DNA from: JAHBNG01 sp039028975
GTDB lineage: Bacteria; Chloroflexota; Anaerolineae; Caldilineales; Caldilineaceae
Direction of reading: 5' to 3'
DNA: 64,000 nt
Assembly (NCBI GenBank): GCA_039028975.1
Contig: JBCCHB010000001.1
Coordinates: forward strand, 186,001 to 250,000
Shown: positions 1-12,600 of the stretch, piece after piece
Layout of the letters: each line of letters begins with the position of its first letter
Numbering within the stretch: the stretch's first letter is position 1
The notes under the pieces: generated by a model
Database searches by the model: none
Seen by the model: the letters and a program-made list of their open reading frames with translations, nothing else
What the model was told of the DNA's origin: nothing
Program-made: the position numbers and the translations under genes

Positions 1-1
1 C

Positions 2-2695
2 ACGCGTTATTCGGGAAATCCTTTGGCGTTGAAATTGGTAGCCGATACGGTGACTGAGATCTTCGACGGCGATATCGCCGAGTTTCTGACTGAAGAGTCG
101 CTTGTTTTTGACGATGTACGTGACATCCTCGACCAGCAGTTTGCTCGACTCATGTCTCTAGAACAAGAGATCCTCTATTGGTTGACGGTTGAACGTGAGG
201 CAACTGCCATTGGGATACTCCGAAATAATTTTCTACATCCACCCGCCCAACACGCTTTTCTGGAGGCGCTGCGCAACCTGCAGCGGCGATCACTGATTGA
301 GCGCCAGGACGCGGGATTCGTCATGACGAATGTGGTGCTTGAATATCTAACCGACCGGCTGATTGACGAGATTTGCGCTGAAATTGAGACGAACCAACTC
401 CACCTCTTCCATCGTCATGCATTGCTCAAATCACAAGCCAAAGTCTATGTACGTGAGAGTCAAGCGCGATTGATTTTGGCACCCATTGGCAGGCGATTGT
501 TGGTACGGTTTGATCGTCAAGACTTATCACAGAATTTGCAAACTATGCTCGACCATTTGCGCGCTAATTCGCCAAGTATACCCAGCTATGCCAGCGGCAA
601 CATCCTCAATCTATTCCTCCATCTTGGGATTGACGTGCACGGCCTGAATATGTCTCAACTCAATGTTTGGCAAGCACATCTGCAAGGGGCCAGATTGAGG
701 GACGTGAACTTTGCGAATGTCGATTTTGCTTATTGCTCCTTTACCAACACCTTTAATCGCGTCAAGGCCATCGCTATCAGTCCCGACAGCGAATTCTTAG
801 CGCTGGGGACAGATGACGCTGACATTCGGCTGTGGCGTATGGATAATGGTGAGCTCTTTGGAATCTTGCGTGGGCATACCAGCCTGATCGTTTCAGTTGC
901 ATTCAGCCCAGATAGCCGCTACTTGGTCAGCTGCAGCCAACTGGAGGATCGAATCTTCATTTGGGATGTAACTTCCGGCGAGGTGGTAAGTACTTTGTCT
1001 GGTCATACAGGAGGGATCTTGATCGTTGCCTTTAGTCCCGATGGTACGCTGGTGGCCAGCGGCGGCGAAGATCAAACGCTCCGCCTTTGGGATAGTTCGT
1101 CTGGCGAACTATTGGGTATTCAGAAGGTACATGAAGATTGGGTGGAGAGCCTTGCCTTCCATCCAAGTGGCGAGATGTTGGCAAGCAGCAATAGAAGCGA
1201 TCGGGGCTATTATTTATGGCGTATCGACCCTCCCAAGTCGGTAAACCCGCTCCGCAACCTTGAGCGCGAGGGAGGAGTCCTTCACCTTGCCGATAGGGTA
1301 GTAGGGCATGAACAGGGTATTTTTTCGCTGGCGTTCAGCCCTGATGGGGCATTGCTTGCCAGCGGCAGCCTCGACCAAACAATTGGGCTATGGGATGTTA
1401 AAAGTAGACAGATTGTCAGAACGCTGCATGGTCATCAAGATGGGATTAAGTCTGTAGCGTTCACCCCTGATGGGAAGAGGTTAGCTAGCGGGGGCCACGA
1501 CTTCACCGTGAGATTGTGGGATGTCGCCAGCGGAGAACTCGAAGACGTCTTGCGCCAGCATACCCATCAAATCTGGGCGGTGGCCATCAGTGGAAATGGC
1601 CACAGATTGGCAAGCGGTGGCAGCGACGGTATAGTCTGTCTGTGGGATATAACAACCGGTTCACAGGCACAGTTATATCGAACACTGGACGGCCACGTTG
1701 AACCCATCTACGCAATGGCCATGGGGGCTGATGGCCAGACGCTGGTAACCGGCGAAAGCAATGGCATCGTGCGCATCCGGACGATTGAGCGCGCATCGGG
1801 CGCGGTTCAGGCAGAACGTATCCTCACCAAACATTCGGCATTGGTCGACGATGTAGCCATTAGCCCCGATGGTCGCTGTTTGGTCACGGCAAGTCAAGAC
1901 CAGACGGTACGTCTTTGGGATATTGCCTCGGGTGAAAATATCGATACAGCCAGGGTAGACCAGAGTGAAGGGATTCGTGTCGCATTTCACCCAGACAGTA
2001 GCCTTGTGGCCTATAGCGCGGGAGACACTATCTTTCTTCATGATCTAACCCGGTACGCTGAGCGAACAGCACCGCCAAAGTTGATCGGTCACACACATTT
2101 TGTTCGCAGCCTGACCTTTAGCCCAAACGGCGAGATTCTGGCTAGCTGCGGTTTAGATCATACTGTACGCCTATGGGATCTCTCTACCCGAGAGTGTCTA
2201 CATGTCTTTGATGCGGTTGGGCGCAATTATTGGTCCCTTGCCTATAGCCCCAATGGAGACTATTTAGCAGGTGCCAGTCGCAGTGGCATCTTTATGTGGG
2301 ATATGCGAAGCAGCTCATTTTCGCTGCTTCCGTACCATGCGATGGCGGAGATTCAGAGCGCACGGGTAGTGGTATTTAATGCTGCCGGTACGCTGCTCGT
2401 GAGTGGTGGTACAGATCGGCTGGTGCGCGTTTGGGATGTTGAAACAGGTGCCGAGGTGCGTCGCATGGCTGGCCATATAGCTGATGTCACCTCGCTTGCT
2501 TTCTCTCCCAACGACGACATCGTATTGACCGGCAGCTATGATGGCACGATCCGCTTGTGGCATATTCACACGGGTAAATTTCTAGAGATGATCCGCATTC
2601 CCGGCCCTTATGAAGGCATGAATATCGCGGGCGTCACCGGTATCAGCGAAGCGCAGCGGGCGGCGCTCAAGGCGCTGGGGGCGGTGGAGGAATAA
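2..2695 (+). CDS. STAND regulator, NB-ARC C-terminal part plus WD40 propellers (5' truncated by window edge)
   Basis: This is the C-terminal part of a BTAD/NB-ARC/WD40 signalling NTPase. The frame is open from base 2 and begins in the GNPLALKLV motif (NB-ARC GLPL motif), aligning residue for residue with the complete paralogue at 16850-21421; the BTAD domain and P-loop therefore lie outside the window. After the winged-helix/helical part (to about base 620) come a few pentapeptide-like units (about 640-740). Fourteen WD40 repeats follow (about 760-2580), enough for two seven-bladed propellers, many with the RLWD end motif. The protein ends with a tail containing PGPYEGMN and GISEAQRAAL, shared with the paralogue. 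Likely role: cytosolic STAND sensor or regulator in which the WD40 part binds a ligand or partner and the NTPase switches; the ligand is unknown. An ATG-like start is not expected, because the TTG at base 23 is internal. Confidence 0.9.
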   Translation, partial: TRYSGNPLALKLVADTVTEIFDGDIAEFLTEESLVFDDVRDILDQQFARLMSLEQEILYWLTVEREATAIGILRNNFLHPPAQHAFLEALRNLQRRSLIERQDAGFVMTNVVLEYLTDRLIDEICAEIETNQLHLFHRHALLKSQAKVYVRESQARLILAPIGRRLLVRFDRQDLSQNLQTMLDHLRANSPSIPSYASGNILNLFLHLGIDVHGLNMSQLNVWQAHLQGARLRDVNFANVDFAYCSFTNTFNRVKAIAISPDSEFLALGTDDADIRLWRMDNGELFGILRGHTSLIVSVAFSPDSRYLVSCSQLEDRIFIWDVTSGEVVSTLSGHTGGILIVAFSPDGTLVASGGEDQTLRLWDSSSGELLGIQKVHEDWVESLAFHPSGEMLASSNRSDRGYYLWRIDPPKSVNPLRNLEREGGVLHLADRVVGHEQGIFSLAFSPDGALLASGSLDQTIGLWDVKSRQIVRTLHGHQDGIKSVAFTPDGKRLASGGHDFTVRLWDVASGELEDVLRQHTHQIWAVAISGNGHRLASGGSDGIVCLWDITTGSQAQLYRTLDGHVEPIYAMAMGADGQTLVTGESNGIVRIRTIERASGAVQAERILTKHSALVDDVAISPDGRCLVTASQDQTVRLWDIASGENIDTARVDQSEGIRVAFHPDSSLVAYSAGDTIFLHDLTRYAERTAPPKLIGHTHFVRSLTFSPNGEILASCGLDHTVRLWDLSTRECLHVFDAVGRNYWSLAYSPNGDYLAGASRSGIFMWDMRSSSFSLLPYHAMAEIQSARVVVFNAAGTLLVSGGTDRLVRVWDVETGAEVRRMAGHIADVTSLAFSPNDDIVLTGSYDGTIRLWHIHTGKFLEMIRIPGPYEGMNIAGVTGISEAQRAALKALGAVEE

Positions 2696-2732
2696 TCCTA
2701 TACTCACGTTGCTTCCTCCACCTCTATTGCGA

Positions 2733-3065
2733 TTAGCACTTCCCTGGGCGACACTTGCGTCCAGAACGATTATTCCCTTTGTACGTAGCACTATCCCCTA
2801 AGATATCTATCACCGGGTTATTCGTTTCCATAGTATAGTTGGCAACCCCTTCCCCATTGTTGATGATTGCAAGCGTATCAGTAGTAGCGTTCACTAATGT
2901 GTCGCCGGCCAGAGCGGCAGGCGTATTGCTCAGAGTCAATACCAGCGCTGCACCCGCTAATGATAGCGTCAGCTTGCGCCCTAAGCGTTGTTGTATGCAG
3001 GATGCGCCGCTAAGTCGTTCTTCTGTGCTTTGTCGGATTGTTTGGAATAGTGTTGTGGTATTCAT
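2733..3065 (-). CDS. Small secreted protein of unknown function, possibly a truncated secreted adhesin
   Basis: A 110-residue protein. The ATG at 3065 is chosen because AAGGA lies 8 bases upstream; a TTG start 24 bases earlier is less likely. Residues about 28-53 form a signal peptide: an RKL positive end, a hydrophobic Leu/Ala core, and an AALAG cleavage region. The remaining roughly 57 residues (DTLVNATTDTLAIINNGEG...) resemble the first strands of a secreted beta-rich passenger, then end in a basic, Cys-containing stretch (GRKCRPGKC) that looks out of frame with what precedes it. It may be a small exported protein or the 5' remnant of a much longer surface protein. It is convergent with the STAND gene, 37 bp away. 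No family is recognised. Confidence 0.45.
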   Translation of the reverse strand: MNTTTLFQTIRQSTEERLSGASCIQQRLGRKLTLSLAGAALVLTLSNTPAALAGDTLVNATTDTLAIINNGEGVANYTMETNNPVIDILGDSATYKGNNRSGRKCRPGKC

Positions 3066-3495
3066 TTGTGTGTTCCTTGTTTTGTACAATGTTGGATTTG
3101 TCGTCGTCTTATCTATTGTTGATACACCTCTATCATAGCAGGCGAACGTGTCCAGATCGTCGCGGTGGACAACGCTAAGCGTGTCAAGATGAAGAATATC
3201 GTCAGAAGGTCGTTACGGGACAGTGGTTGCCTGCTTAACCTCTTGGGGAAAATATCCGCTATGCACACGATGTAATCAAAGTTTTGATAGTTTAGAATGT
3301 AGGTCACGCCAGAGACGTGACAGAGATGGCGACCCCTATAACCTTCCTGAAATGACTGGATTCAACAGACTTGTTCCCCCGGAGGAGGGACCTACCATCT
3401 TCTCTCCTAATTTATCAGGATTTATGTGACACTGTGGCGTGTATGGCGAATAACCATCGATCAATCTTTCACGTAAGGAATAATCCTGACTGTAA

Positions 3496-3534
3496 GAACA
3501 GACGGCCTCGCAATCTTTGCGAGGCCGTCTGTTC
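3496..3534. repeat. Perfect 18-bp hairpin with 3-nt loop
   Basis: Bases 3496-3513 are the exact reverse complement of 3517-3534, with a TCT loop. The stem is GC-rich in its inner half (GGCCTCGC). There is no long T run on either side, so it is not a textbook intrinsic terminator. It lies about 120 bp downstream of the giant minus-strand gene and could still end or stabilise that transcript, or be a REP-like palindrome. Confidence 0.7.
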
Positions 3535-3580
3535 AGAAATGATAGGTCAGCAGGCTAGATAGTTACCTGCATCTTAATGT

Positions 3581-3652
3581 CTATCCGAAAAGCCCTGTGA
3601 CAATACACGCTCGCTCGAGTAGCAACGGGACTCACAGCCACTTTTCGGATAG
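3581..3652 (-). terminator. Inverted repeat just downstream of the giant gene
   Basis: A 12-bp inverted repeat (CTATCCGAAAAG at 3581-3592, complement at 3641-3652) encloses 48 bases and begins only a few bases after the stop codon of the minus-strand giant gene. The position suggests a transcript-end structure. The long loop and lack of a U tract make intrinsic termination uncertain. Confidence 0.35.
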
Positions 3653-3656
3653 GCTC

Positions 3657-6600
3657 TTACTGAGTACTGATGAGCGGCAAGAAGAGGGTTGTCATGGCCT
3701 CTCCATCAGGTTCGTCGCTAACCGGGAGATTCGTAGGTATCGTATCCGCAGCATCTGAGTTGGATGAGATAGCCAGAAGCCCAATCTCTGCCTCCGATAG
3801 GGCACGATCGATGATGATGAGTTCATCAATCTTACCTGCGAAGAAGGAACCGGAAAGATTCTTGTGTACACCGATAACTATGCCACCGTCACTGGCTTCC
3901 ATTGTTCGGTCCTGGCTGTTGACTAATTGACCGTCCAGATAGACACGAATCGTTTGACCATCATAGCTTACAGCCGCGTGATGCCATTCATTGACGGTCA
4001 CCGGAGTGCTGCTACTGAGGCCGGAACCCCCCAAGAAGGTAAAGAGTCGTCCCTGTGGGTTAATGCCCAGCCATGTGCGTCCTGTACCCGTTCCAGTCTG
4101 TTGGGCCAAGAGGATGAGCTGGCCAGGACCAACGGCACCCGGCTGGAACCAGGCCGCTGCGGTGAAGTGTGTGGCAGCCGGATCTAGCACCTGTGGCACG
4201 GTCAGGTAGTCATTCGTACCGTCGAAGGTCGCGGCAGCGTTGTATTCACCACCGTTGCCCGCTACTGGACACGTGTCGGTACCTGCATCACAGGTTGTAG
4301 TGTACCCATTGTCCGATCGATCTTCGAAGGTTGTGACACCAGCAGCCTCGTCGAATGGCAGATGGAGTTGCATGTTCTGAGTAAGCTCTGCAACAGAGAG
4401 GGCACGGTCGTAGAGCGCCACCTCATCGATTAAGCCATGGAAGTAGTTTGTCACGTTCTTGCTGGCACCAATGTACATCTCGCCAACGTTGCTCTCCATT
4501 GTTTTGACCTTGCTGTTCTCCAACTTGCCATCCAAGTAGAGGTTGACTGTGGTCCCATCATAGGTCACGGCTGCGTGATGCCACTGACCCGGCGTTACGG
4601 TCGTTGAACTAGTGGTCGCACCACTGCCTAGGAAGGATACCAACGCACCGTTCGTATCGAGAGCAAGCCATGTACGGCCCACGTTTTCGCTTGTGCCGCT
4701 TTTTTGCGACAAGAGGATACTGCGACCGCTCGTAGGTAGTGTTGTCACATTGAACCAGATTTCCGCACTGAATTGCCTTGCACCCGGGTCCAGAACATGG
4801 GGAGCCACTAGGTAGTCGTCTACACCATCGAAGAGGGCCGCGTTGCCCTGATGCCCAGATTGACCAAGCAGCGGGCAGACGCCAGCCGCATCGTCACAGC
4901 TTGCGTTGTGGTCATTGCCCGAAAGGTCGCTGAATGTCGTAACTGTGACCACGCTGGCAGCGGTAACGTCCCCGTCAGTCTCATCCAGCGGCAGGTAGAG
5001 CTGGGTGTTGCTGGCATTCACCTGAATTGAGACTGAAGCCACACTTGATTCAAGCGTACCGTCGCTGGCTTTGTAGGTAAAGCTGTCGCTACCAACAAAG
5101 TAGAGGTTCGGCGTATAGGTGAAGGAGCCGTCGCCATTAAGCGTCAAAGTGCCGCTAGAAGGTGAATCGACCAAGAGGGCCGTCAGCGTGTCTCCAGTGG
5201 CGTCGCTATCGTTGCCAAGGAGGCCCGGTGCACTTTCTATGATGGCCACATCCTCCTCCGTGATGTACTCATTCCCATTTGCTACTGGCGCAACATTCCC
5301 TTGGATGACTGTAATCTCAACACTCTGACTATCGGTCAGCACACCGTCAGAGACGATGACCGTGGCCGAATAGACACCTGTCGCAACGGCTGAATCCGTG
5401 GCCCAGGTGAGGACGCCGGTAGAAGCATCGATTGTGGCAGCGGCTGGCGCATCACCTAGGCTGAAGGTCAGGCTGTCGCCGTTGGCATCGCTGGCCGTGG
5501 CTGTGAAGGTCAAGGTTTCGCCTTGGAGTACGCTCTGCTCCGGAATCGCATCCAGGACAGGTGCCGTCGATCCAAGGTTGATGGTGATCGCAACCGTAAG
5601 CTCAGAGGTGGCTTCGCCATCTGCGGCAAAGAAGCGCAGGTTGGTGATGCCCACCGGATCTTGGTCGGTCGTTGCCCAGGTGAAGAGCCCCGTATTGGTA
5701 TCGAACTGCGCACCTGCTGGTGTCCACTCCATGCTGTAGGTCACGACATCGCCGTTGGCGTCGCTGGCTGAGACTGTAAAGGATATCGTCTCACCTTGTG
5801 TGACTGTCTGATTGGGCATCGGGTCGAATATCGGTGCCACGTTGTCTACACTCACTGTGATCTCAACACCCTGACTGTCAGTCAACACGCCATCAGAGAC
5901 GATGACCGTGGCCGAATAGACGCCTGTCGTAATGGCTGCATCCGTGGCCCAAGTGAAGACGCCGGTAGAGGCATCGATTGTGGCAGCAGCGGACCCATCG
6001 CCTAGGCTGAAGGTCAGGCTGTCGCCGTTGGCATCGCTAGCCGTGGCCGTGAAGGTCAAGGTTTCGCCTTGGAGCACGCTCTGTGACGGAATCGCATCCA
6101 GCACAGGTGCGGCATTGCTGATCGTGCCGTCAAACTCATAGGCACCGATGTCACAAGCGCCATTCTGCGGTCGAGTCACGCCTCGCTGGTCCATACTGAT
6201 GAGACCGCCACACTCGTTCTCACCATTGGGAATGGCGTCGAGGGCGGGGCTGCCGGAGCGCAGGGCGTAGGTTTGGGTTGCGCCGCCATTGTCGGCCAAT
6301 TCCTCTAGCACTTCGGTGAAGAGCAGGGACGGATCAACGGTCTGGGTCGTCCCTGAATTGGTGGGGCAGAGGCTGCCGCTGGCAAACAGGTTGTAGCCCA
6401 GGTCGATAAAGGAGCCGCTGCCGCGACAGTCGCCTTCGTCTTCGATGGGCATCACAACGATGCTGCTGCTGAAGCGAACCTCACCCGCATTCTCGATGCG
6501 TCTGGTTGGCGCGAATAGGCTGATATCATTGCTGTCGTCATCGCTGTCGTCATCGATATCGTCGACCAGCGTACTCTGTTCGACGACAACGATGCCGCCG

Positions 6601-9600
6601 CTGGCATTGCTGAGCGAGGGCACAGCCGTGCTGTTTTGGAAGACGAGCAGCCCGGTTTCTCCATTCACAATGGCAGATGTGTCATTGTTACCCTCCACAC
6701 TGATACTATCGCCAAAGACCGTACTGTCGATGAAGTTTAATACACCGTTGTTGACATAGGCTGGCGCATCGAGTGCACTAATGCCGGTCAGCGTCACACG
6801 CTTCATCGTCACCGCAGCACCTTGATCGACCCCGATGACCGGACCTGATTCAGAATAAGCGTTGCGGATAGTCAGATCTTGCAGCATGACAGGATCGGCG
6901 CCACCAGCGAAGGAAACGAGGCGCTCGCCGCCAGCGTCGATCACAACATCGTAGCCCGAACCATCAATCGTCATGGGGCGGTCTATCAAGAACCGCGGGG
7001 CAAAATTAGTCGGGTCATCGATGAGCGTAACGGTCAGGTCGCCGACGAAGGTAATGGTGCCGCCAGGACAGACATTCTCGACGGCATGGGCAAAGGAGCC
7101 AACACCACTATCGTTGCCATTCTCCACGACCATGGTTTCGCCACAGATGGCCACCGTCGCACTATCGCTGTCGCTAAAGGTAACGTGCTCTACATGCACG
7201 GTGTTGACAACCTCTCCTTCTGTTGCCGTAACCACCGCGGGGATGGTATAGGTCACGGCTTCACCCAAGGCCAGATCAATCGCCTCATCGATGCCGGTCA
7301 CGCTGGTGGTTGCGGTCACGCCGTCGGGCAGCGTATCGCTGATCTGTACATTCTCCAGGGCATTGAGGCCGTTGTTGGCCACAACGACGGTATAGACCAC
7401 CGGATCCCCAGAGAAGACAAACTGAGGCGTCACCGACTTGGTCACTTCCAAGCTTGGCGCGTAGACCAACGTCTCGCTCTCGTCGATGAAGACGCCCGGT
7501 TCGGCTGGATCGAAGGACGAGCCGTTATACTCCTCAGTAACCATTAACGCCTCTAGCTCAAAGACGGGGGTACCCGGCGTTGGTGTCCAGGTGACCGACC
7601 AAGTTCCATCTCGGCCGCGCTCGACAAGACTCCAGTTGATGTTGGCAATTGTCTGGCCATTGACCCGGACAACAACCACATTGATTTTGTTGTCGCTCCA
7701 GACCTCTCCGCTGATGGTGAGCGGCTCATAGTTGGTCAAGACGGTACCGTTGATGGGCTCTAAGATGGCAATGCCTTCAGGCGTAAATGTTTGGGCAACT
7801 GTAACGCTAGAGCAGTTGCCATGTAGGTCACAAGCCGTCATGGTGCCATCTTCTGTTGTTGCCAGCGTCTGGACGGTTGAAGCTAGCGCAACGGTGCGCG
7901 TGATGGGGCTGAAGTAGTCGACGAACCAATCTGCGCTCAGCCGCGTTGCATTGGTTGGCTCGCCCGCTGGGCAGACCCAGCCTGCGTCGCTGATATTAAG
8001 GTCCGTTGCCATGCAGTGCGCTTGAACATTATCATTCGGCAGCGACTTGTAACTGAGCGTAACCTCTGGTGCTCGTAGATCGATGGGGCCTATCCAGGCG
8101 CGTGGGCTGACTTGGACGTTGCCTTGATTATCCATAGCGCGCAGGGCGATGCTGTAAAGCCCCTCGAGTTCGTTCGGTAATGCTCCCTGCCACGTGCTGA
8201 AGAGGGTGTTGGATGCGTCGAGCGTTGCCGTCTGCCACGGTTCCCAGTCCCGCAGGATGAGGATCTCATCTTCGGTTAACCCGCGGTTGAAGATGGCAAC
8301 TTCATCGACAGTGGCCGCACCAACGAACTCGAGTGAGGGGTCACCGATGGTGATAGGCATATCATTATCGGTCCATATAGCCCCTTCGGATTCAACGGAG
8401 GCAGAGAGATTGCCGTCGATGTAGATGGCTTTGGTCCTGCCGTCAAAGGTAGCCACGATGTGATGCCATTCGCCATCATTGATCGCTACATCGCTCACCA
8501 GGTCAAAGTTGCTCGTATTGATCTCTTCCAACCCCGGCGTTTGGAAGACGACTCGGCCATCGACTGCTTGGTTGTTGGGGCCAGCGAAGATACGCCAGCT
8601 CGCATTTCCTTTGCCGATTAGGTCGTAAAAGTGGACCGGAGTCTGGCTGAGAATCTTGGTCCAGAAGGAGACGGTTAGCTCATTATGGTCTAGCGCTTCG
8701 GTGCCGTTGATGGTCACGAACTCTTCGATACCAAAATTGAGCGCCTTGCCAAATTCGCCGGGTGCACCTGCCGTAGGACAGGTCGAGCAGTTGACGGTGT
8801 CGGTGATGAGGTAGGACGAATAGGCAAAGTCGGTAGAGCCACGCGGATCATCGAGTGGTAGGTAGACTTGCAGGCCATCGGGATCGACGCCGGGCCAGAT
8901 GGCACCGTTCATATAGCGAGCCTGATATTCGAGCTCGACCACGGTTGTGTCTAGTGGATTGGCGATATTGTAGATCTCATTGGCTGTAAGTGCGTGGCGA
9001 TAGACCAGCACCTCATCCATGAGCCCATTGAAGTGGCCGCTGCCGTTGGCAGAGCCGATGTGCAACGGCAGGCCCGCCTGTGTGCCCAGCGTCTGGGTGA
9101 CTGCTGCTGTTGCTAGCCCGTTGACGTAGCCAGTCCACTGACCATCTTCAATGACCAAGGCAAGGTGGGTCCACTCGTTGGCGTTCATGGTGATGGCAGC
9201 CGATTCGGTGCCGCTAGCTGTGGTCAGACTCATGCTGCTGAGGTCATTGGCAAGCTGCCAGTTGAAGCCCGTTGTGGCACCATCGCTGGCCGCGAGTAGG
9301 GTGCCGCCATTTGCTGACTGTACCCAGGCCATGAGCGTGCCGTTGGTCAGCTCTAAGTATTCGTTGGCCGCTAAGGTGAGCGAGTCGCCACCGTCGAACT
9401 GAAGGGCGCTACCGTGCTGGCTGCTCTGTCCGGCTGTGGGACAAGCATCAGCGCTACAGGTAGCAACGAAGTGATTCTGGGTAGCATCCACAAATGCTGT
9501 GGCACCGGCGGCTTCTTCGAAGTGGAAGTGAAAAGCCCGGTTGACCGCGTTATAGCGCAGATCGCTGACTGTGCCGCTAATCTGTGAGTCGGAGATGGCT

Positions 9601-12600
9601 GTATCGCTTAGGGTAATGTCAGCCCAGGGGCCAAAGTCATCAACGTCAATGGTGGCTATCGATTCCGTAGTCTCGTTGCCAACCGCGTCCTGCATGGTGG
9701 CCACCACGTCATAGCGGCCATAGGCCCGCTCTGGGACGAGGTAGTCTACTGCCCACGGACTGTCTAAATCAGCTCGTCTTGTGAGTGAAATGGCCTGCGC
9801 ACTCTGGATCGATGTGCCTGTCCAATCGTGAACGTCGATCACCATCGAGTCATCTAAGCCACGATTGTCATGAATAAAGCCCTCAAGCGTCAGTTGATTG
9901 TCCTCTGAAATGTCGTCTGAATTGGATGTAACAACCGATGCTGGTGTCGGCTTGCGGAGGTCGGCCGTGGGCGACGTGTCATCTACGTAGACCAAGACCT
10001 GATTGGAGCCAACATTGAAGACCGCATCTTCGGCGTCGATGTCAAAGGTATACTCACCTTCCCCTGTGGGCGTGAACATAAAGTACCAGAGACCGGTTCC
10101 ACTGTCGTCCTGTTCAGCGGTCACTACCTCAACGCCACTGCTGGGTGAGCTGATGGTAATATTGACGGCTTCTACTGTCGACAGATCGTCGATGGCGCTA
10201 ATCCCAAGCATGACTGGCTCATTGGGCAGATCGGTGTCCAGAAGCAGGACGTTCTCTGGCCCTGTAGCATCGATGATGATGGGCAGTTGCTGGGTCACAT
10301 CAAATAAGCCAAGCTGATACTCATAGAGTGCGGTTGCGTCTGCGGCAGAGAAGGCACCGTCAAAGAGCAGGAGTTCATCCAGCTCTCCCCAGAAGGCACT
10401 GCCGATGGTGAAGGGCTGATCATCTGTCTTGCAGACGCCGCCAGTATGAGGCTGCGTTATGGGATCGAGGATGCCGTCGATATAGACTTGCATGGTCGCG
10501 CCATCGTAGGTCGCCAAGACGTGGGTCCAGCGTCCTTCAATCAGCGGGGTCTGGGTCCGCAGCGTCGTTTCGCTCGTGCAGCTACTGTCCTTGATGGTAA
10601 ATTCGATACGCTCAATATTGTTCAGCTCCAACGATTGTGGGCCGCTGATCAACGGTCGTTGGATGTTGCGGCTGCCCCAAGTGTAGGGTTTTACCCAAAG
10701 CCCGACGGCAAAGGTGTCTAGTTCCAGCGCATCGCTGTGAGGATATTGGGCGATCCGCTCGCCAGGGAGACGGATGCTGTTGCTGACCTTGCCCTTGGCG
10801 CCAGCTTGTGGACAGCCACCATCGGTCGCGGAGGGATTACAGGTTGCTTGGCCACCAAGTGTGCCGACATTGGCAAAGGCCCCTGTGGTATTGGCTTCAT
10901 CAAAGTGGAAGTTGAGCAGCGCATCCCCACTTGGATCTGTAGTCATTTCCCCCGGCAGGTCCAAAGAGATCTCGGCACGCACGGTGACGCTGGTATAGGC
11001 GGTGGCAGCAACGGTGCCAACCGACGAGACGCCGCTGACCGTGGTCTCTGCATCTGGAAGAAGCGTCGCGATAGACTGACTTGCCTGGATGTCGCCCACC
11101 GGAATTTCAACCAGCAGGTCGCCCGAAATGGTCTGAACGTCGTCTTCATTCTGCAGCGTGGCAGTATAGGCGACTGAATCGTTGAGGCCCACAACCCCAG
11201 CCTGCACTGAGCGGGTGGCGATGGTTGCATCAATGGAGAGTGGGTTAAATTCAAAGCCTACATTGGGATTGGTGCTGTAGACGCGCTCTTCGGCATCGAG
11301 CAGCGCATCCAGATCGCCATCGGCCGAGAGCGGGTCGGCAGAGACTACCGTTACCAAGATGTTATCGTTGGCGTCATTGCCGTAGGCGACAGGCCAGCCA
11401 CCGATCCAGGCTTGGGTGTCTGCCTGCCGCGGATGGAGTGCCTGCGAGTGGGCAAATTCCAGTCCATCTGCCAAGCCATCAGCATCGGTATCGCTGCGTT
11501 GAGGGTTGGTCCCATAGAAGACTTCCCAGTAATCATTCAGGCCGTCGTTATCCCGGTCTGCCTGCTCCGGATCGAGACCATTGTTTAATTCCCAGGCATC
11601 GGAGAGGCCGTCGCCATCGCCATCGGGATTGTTTGGATAGGGATCGGCAAAGGTGACGAGTGAGTCCCCATCGACATCTGCATCGCGGTAGTTAATTGAG
11701 CCAGCAAACCAGGAGAGTTTGTAGCCAGATTCATCGTGCCGTAGAAAGTCGTCCAAAGTCGCGGGGAAGATATCCAAAACCAAGTCGTCCAGTGCGGTAT
11801 GGTTTGAGCCACGCACGGGGTGCTCCTCGCAAGTAGCCGATGACGTGAAGACAAAGCCCCAGCACTCCAGATTGACAACGTTATAGGATTCGGTGAAGTA
11901 CATGGCTGCACGCTGATTGATGCCTGCCTCATCATAGGTAAGGGTGAGCGATGGCTGGAAGACCTCAGTGTTGTCGTTGCCCCAGCTAACGTCGCCAAAG
12001 TCGAGTTCATCGTGATGGTCAATCTGGCTCTGTTGCAGATAGTAACCCATGGCCGAGCGCCGCATCTTGCTGCGCAACTGATCGTAGGTGAAGCTAATGT
12101 CGATCTCTGAGCCGCTTGGCGGTCGATTAAAGGGCAGGGTTGAGGTCACATCCAGCCTGTAGTCAACCTCCACGCCTTCGATGAAGCCTTGAGATGCATC
12201 AATCTGCGGCTCATGGAGTGCTATGTCAAGCCGATCTTTGGCCGTCAGATCCACCGTCAGCCACACGTCGTGAATAATCGAGGTAAGCCCTTCGACAACG
12301 GCACCGGTGATACCGCCACAGACCCATTTATCTACATCCTCACTTGTCTCATCTTCTCCTTCCGCCAAATCAATGATCTTACAGACGGCAAAGGCAAGCG
12401 CATCGATCAGGCTAATAATGGCCACAATGGCTGTGCCCACCGGGAAGATGGCGCCAATCACGGTCAGTACAATCGATACAGCCAACTGTAGGCTGGCTTC
12501 TAAGATCACGTCGTTAAACGCGATGGTCCCAGGCTTGAGGTCGCCATCAATAATGGTGTACAGGGTAACCCCTACGATAATGCCACCTTCTATGAAGACC

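Larger units (their letters stand above)
3066..3656. other. 591-bp intergenic region with two inverted repeats
   Basis: No convincing gene is seen between the small secreted protein and the 3' end of the giant gene. Short open frames here have no recognisable motif or ribosome-binding site. The stretch holds an 18-bp perfect hairpin (3496-3534) and a 12-bp inverted repeat directly downstream of the giant gene (3581-3652), both listed separately. Confidence 0.5.

Noticed and set aside
6879..7547. 222-codon antisense open frame within the giant gene
   Set aside because: Same reasoning; its His/Gly-rich composition mirrors the codons of the real frame.
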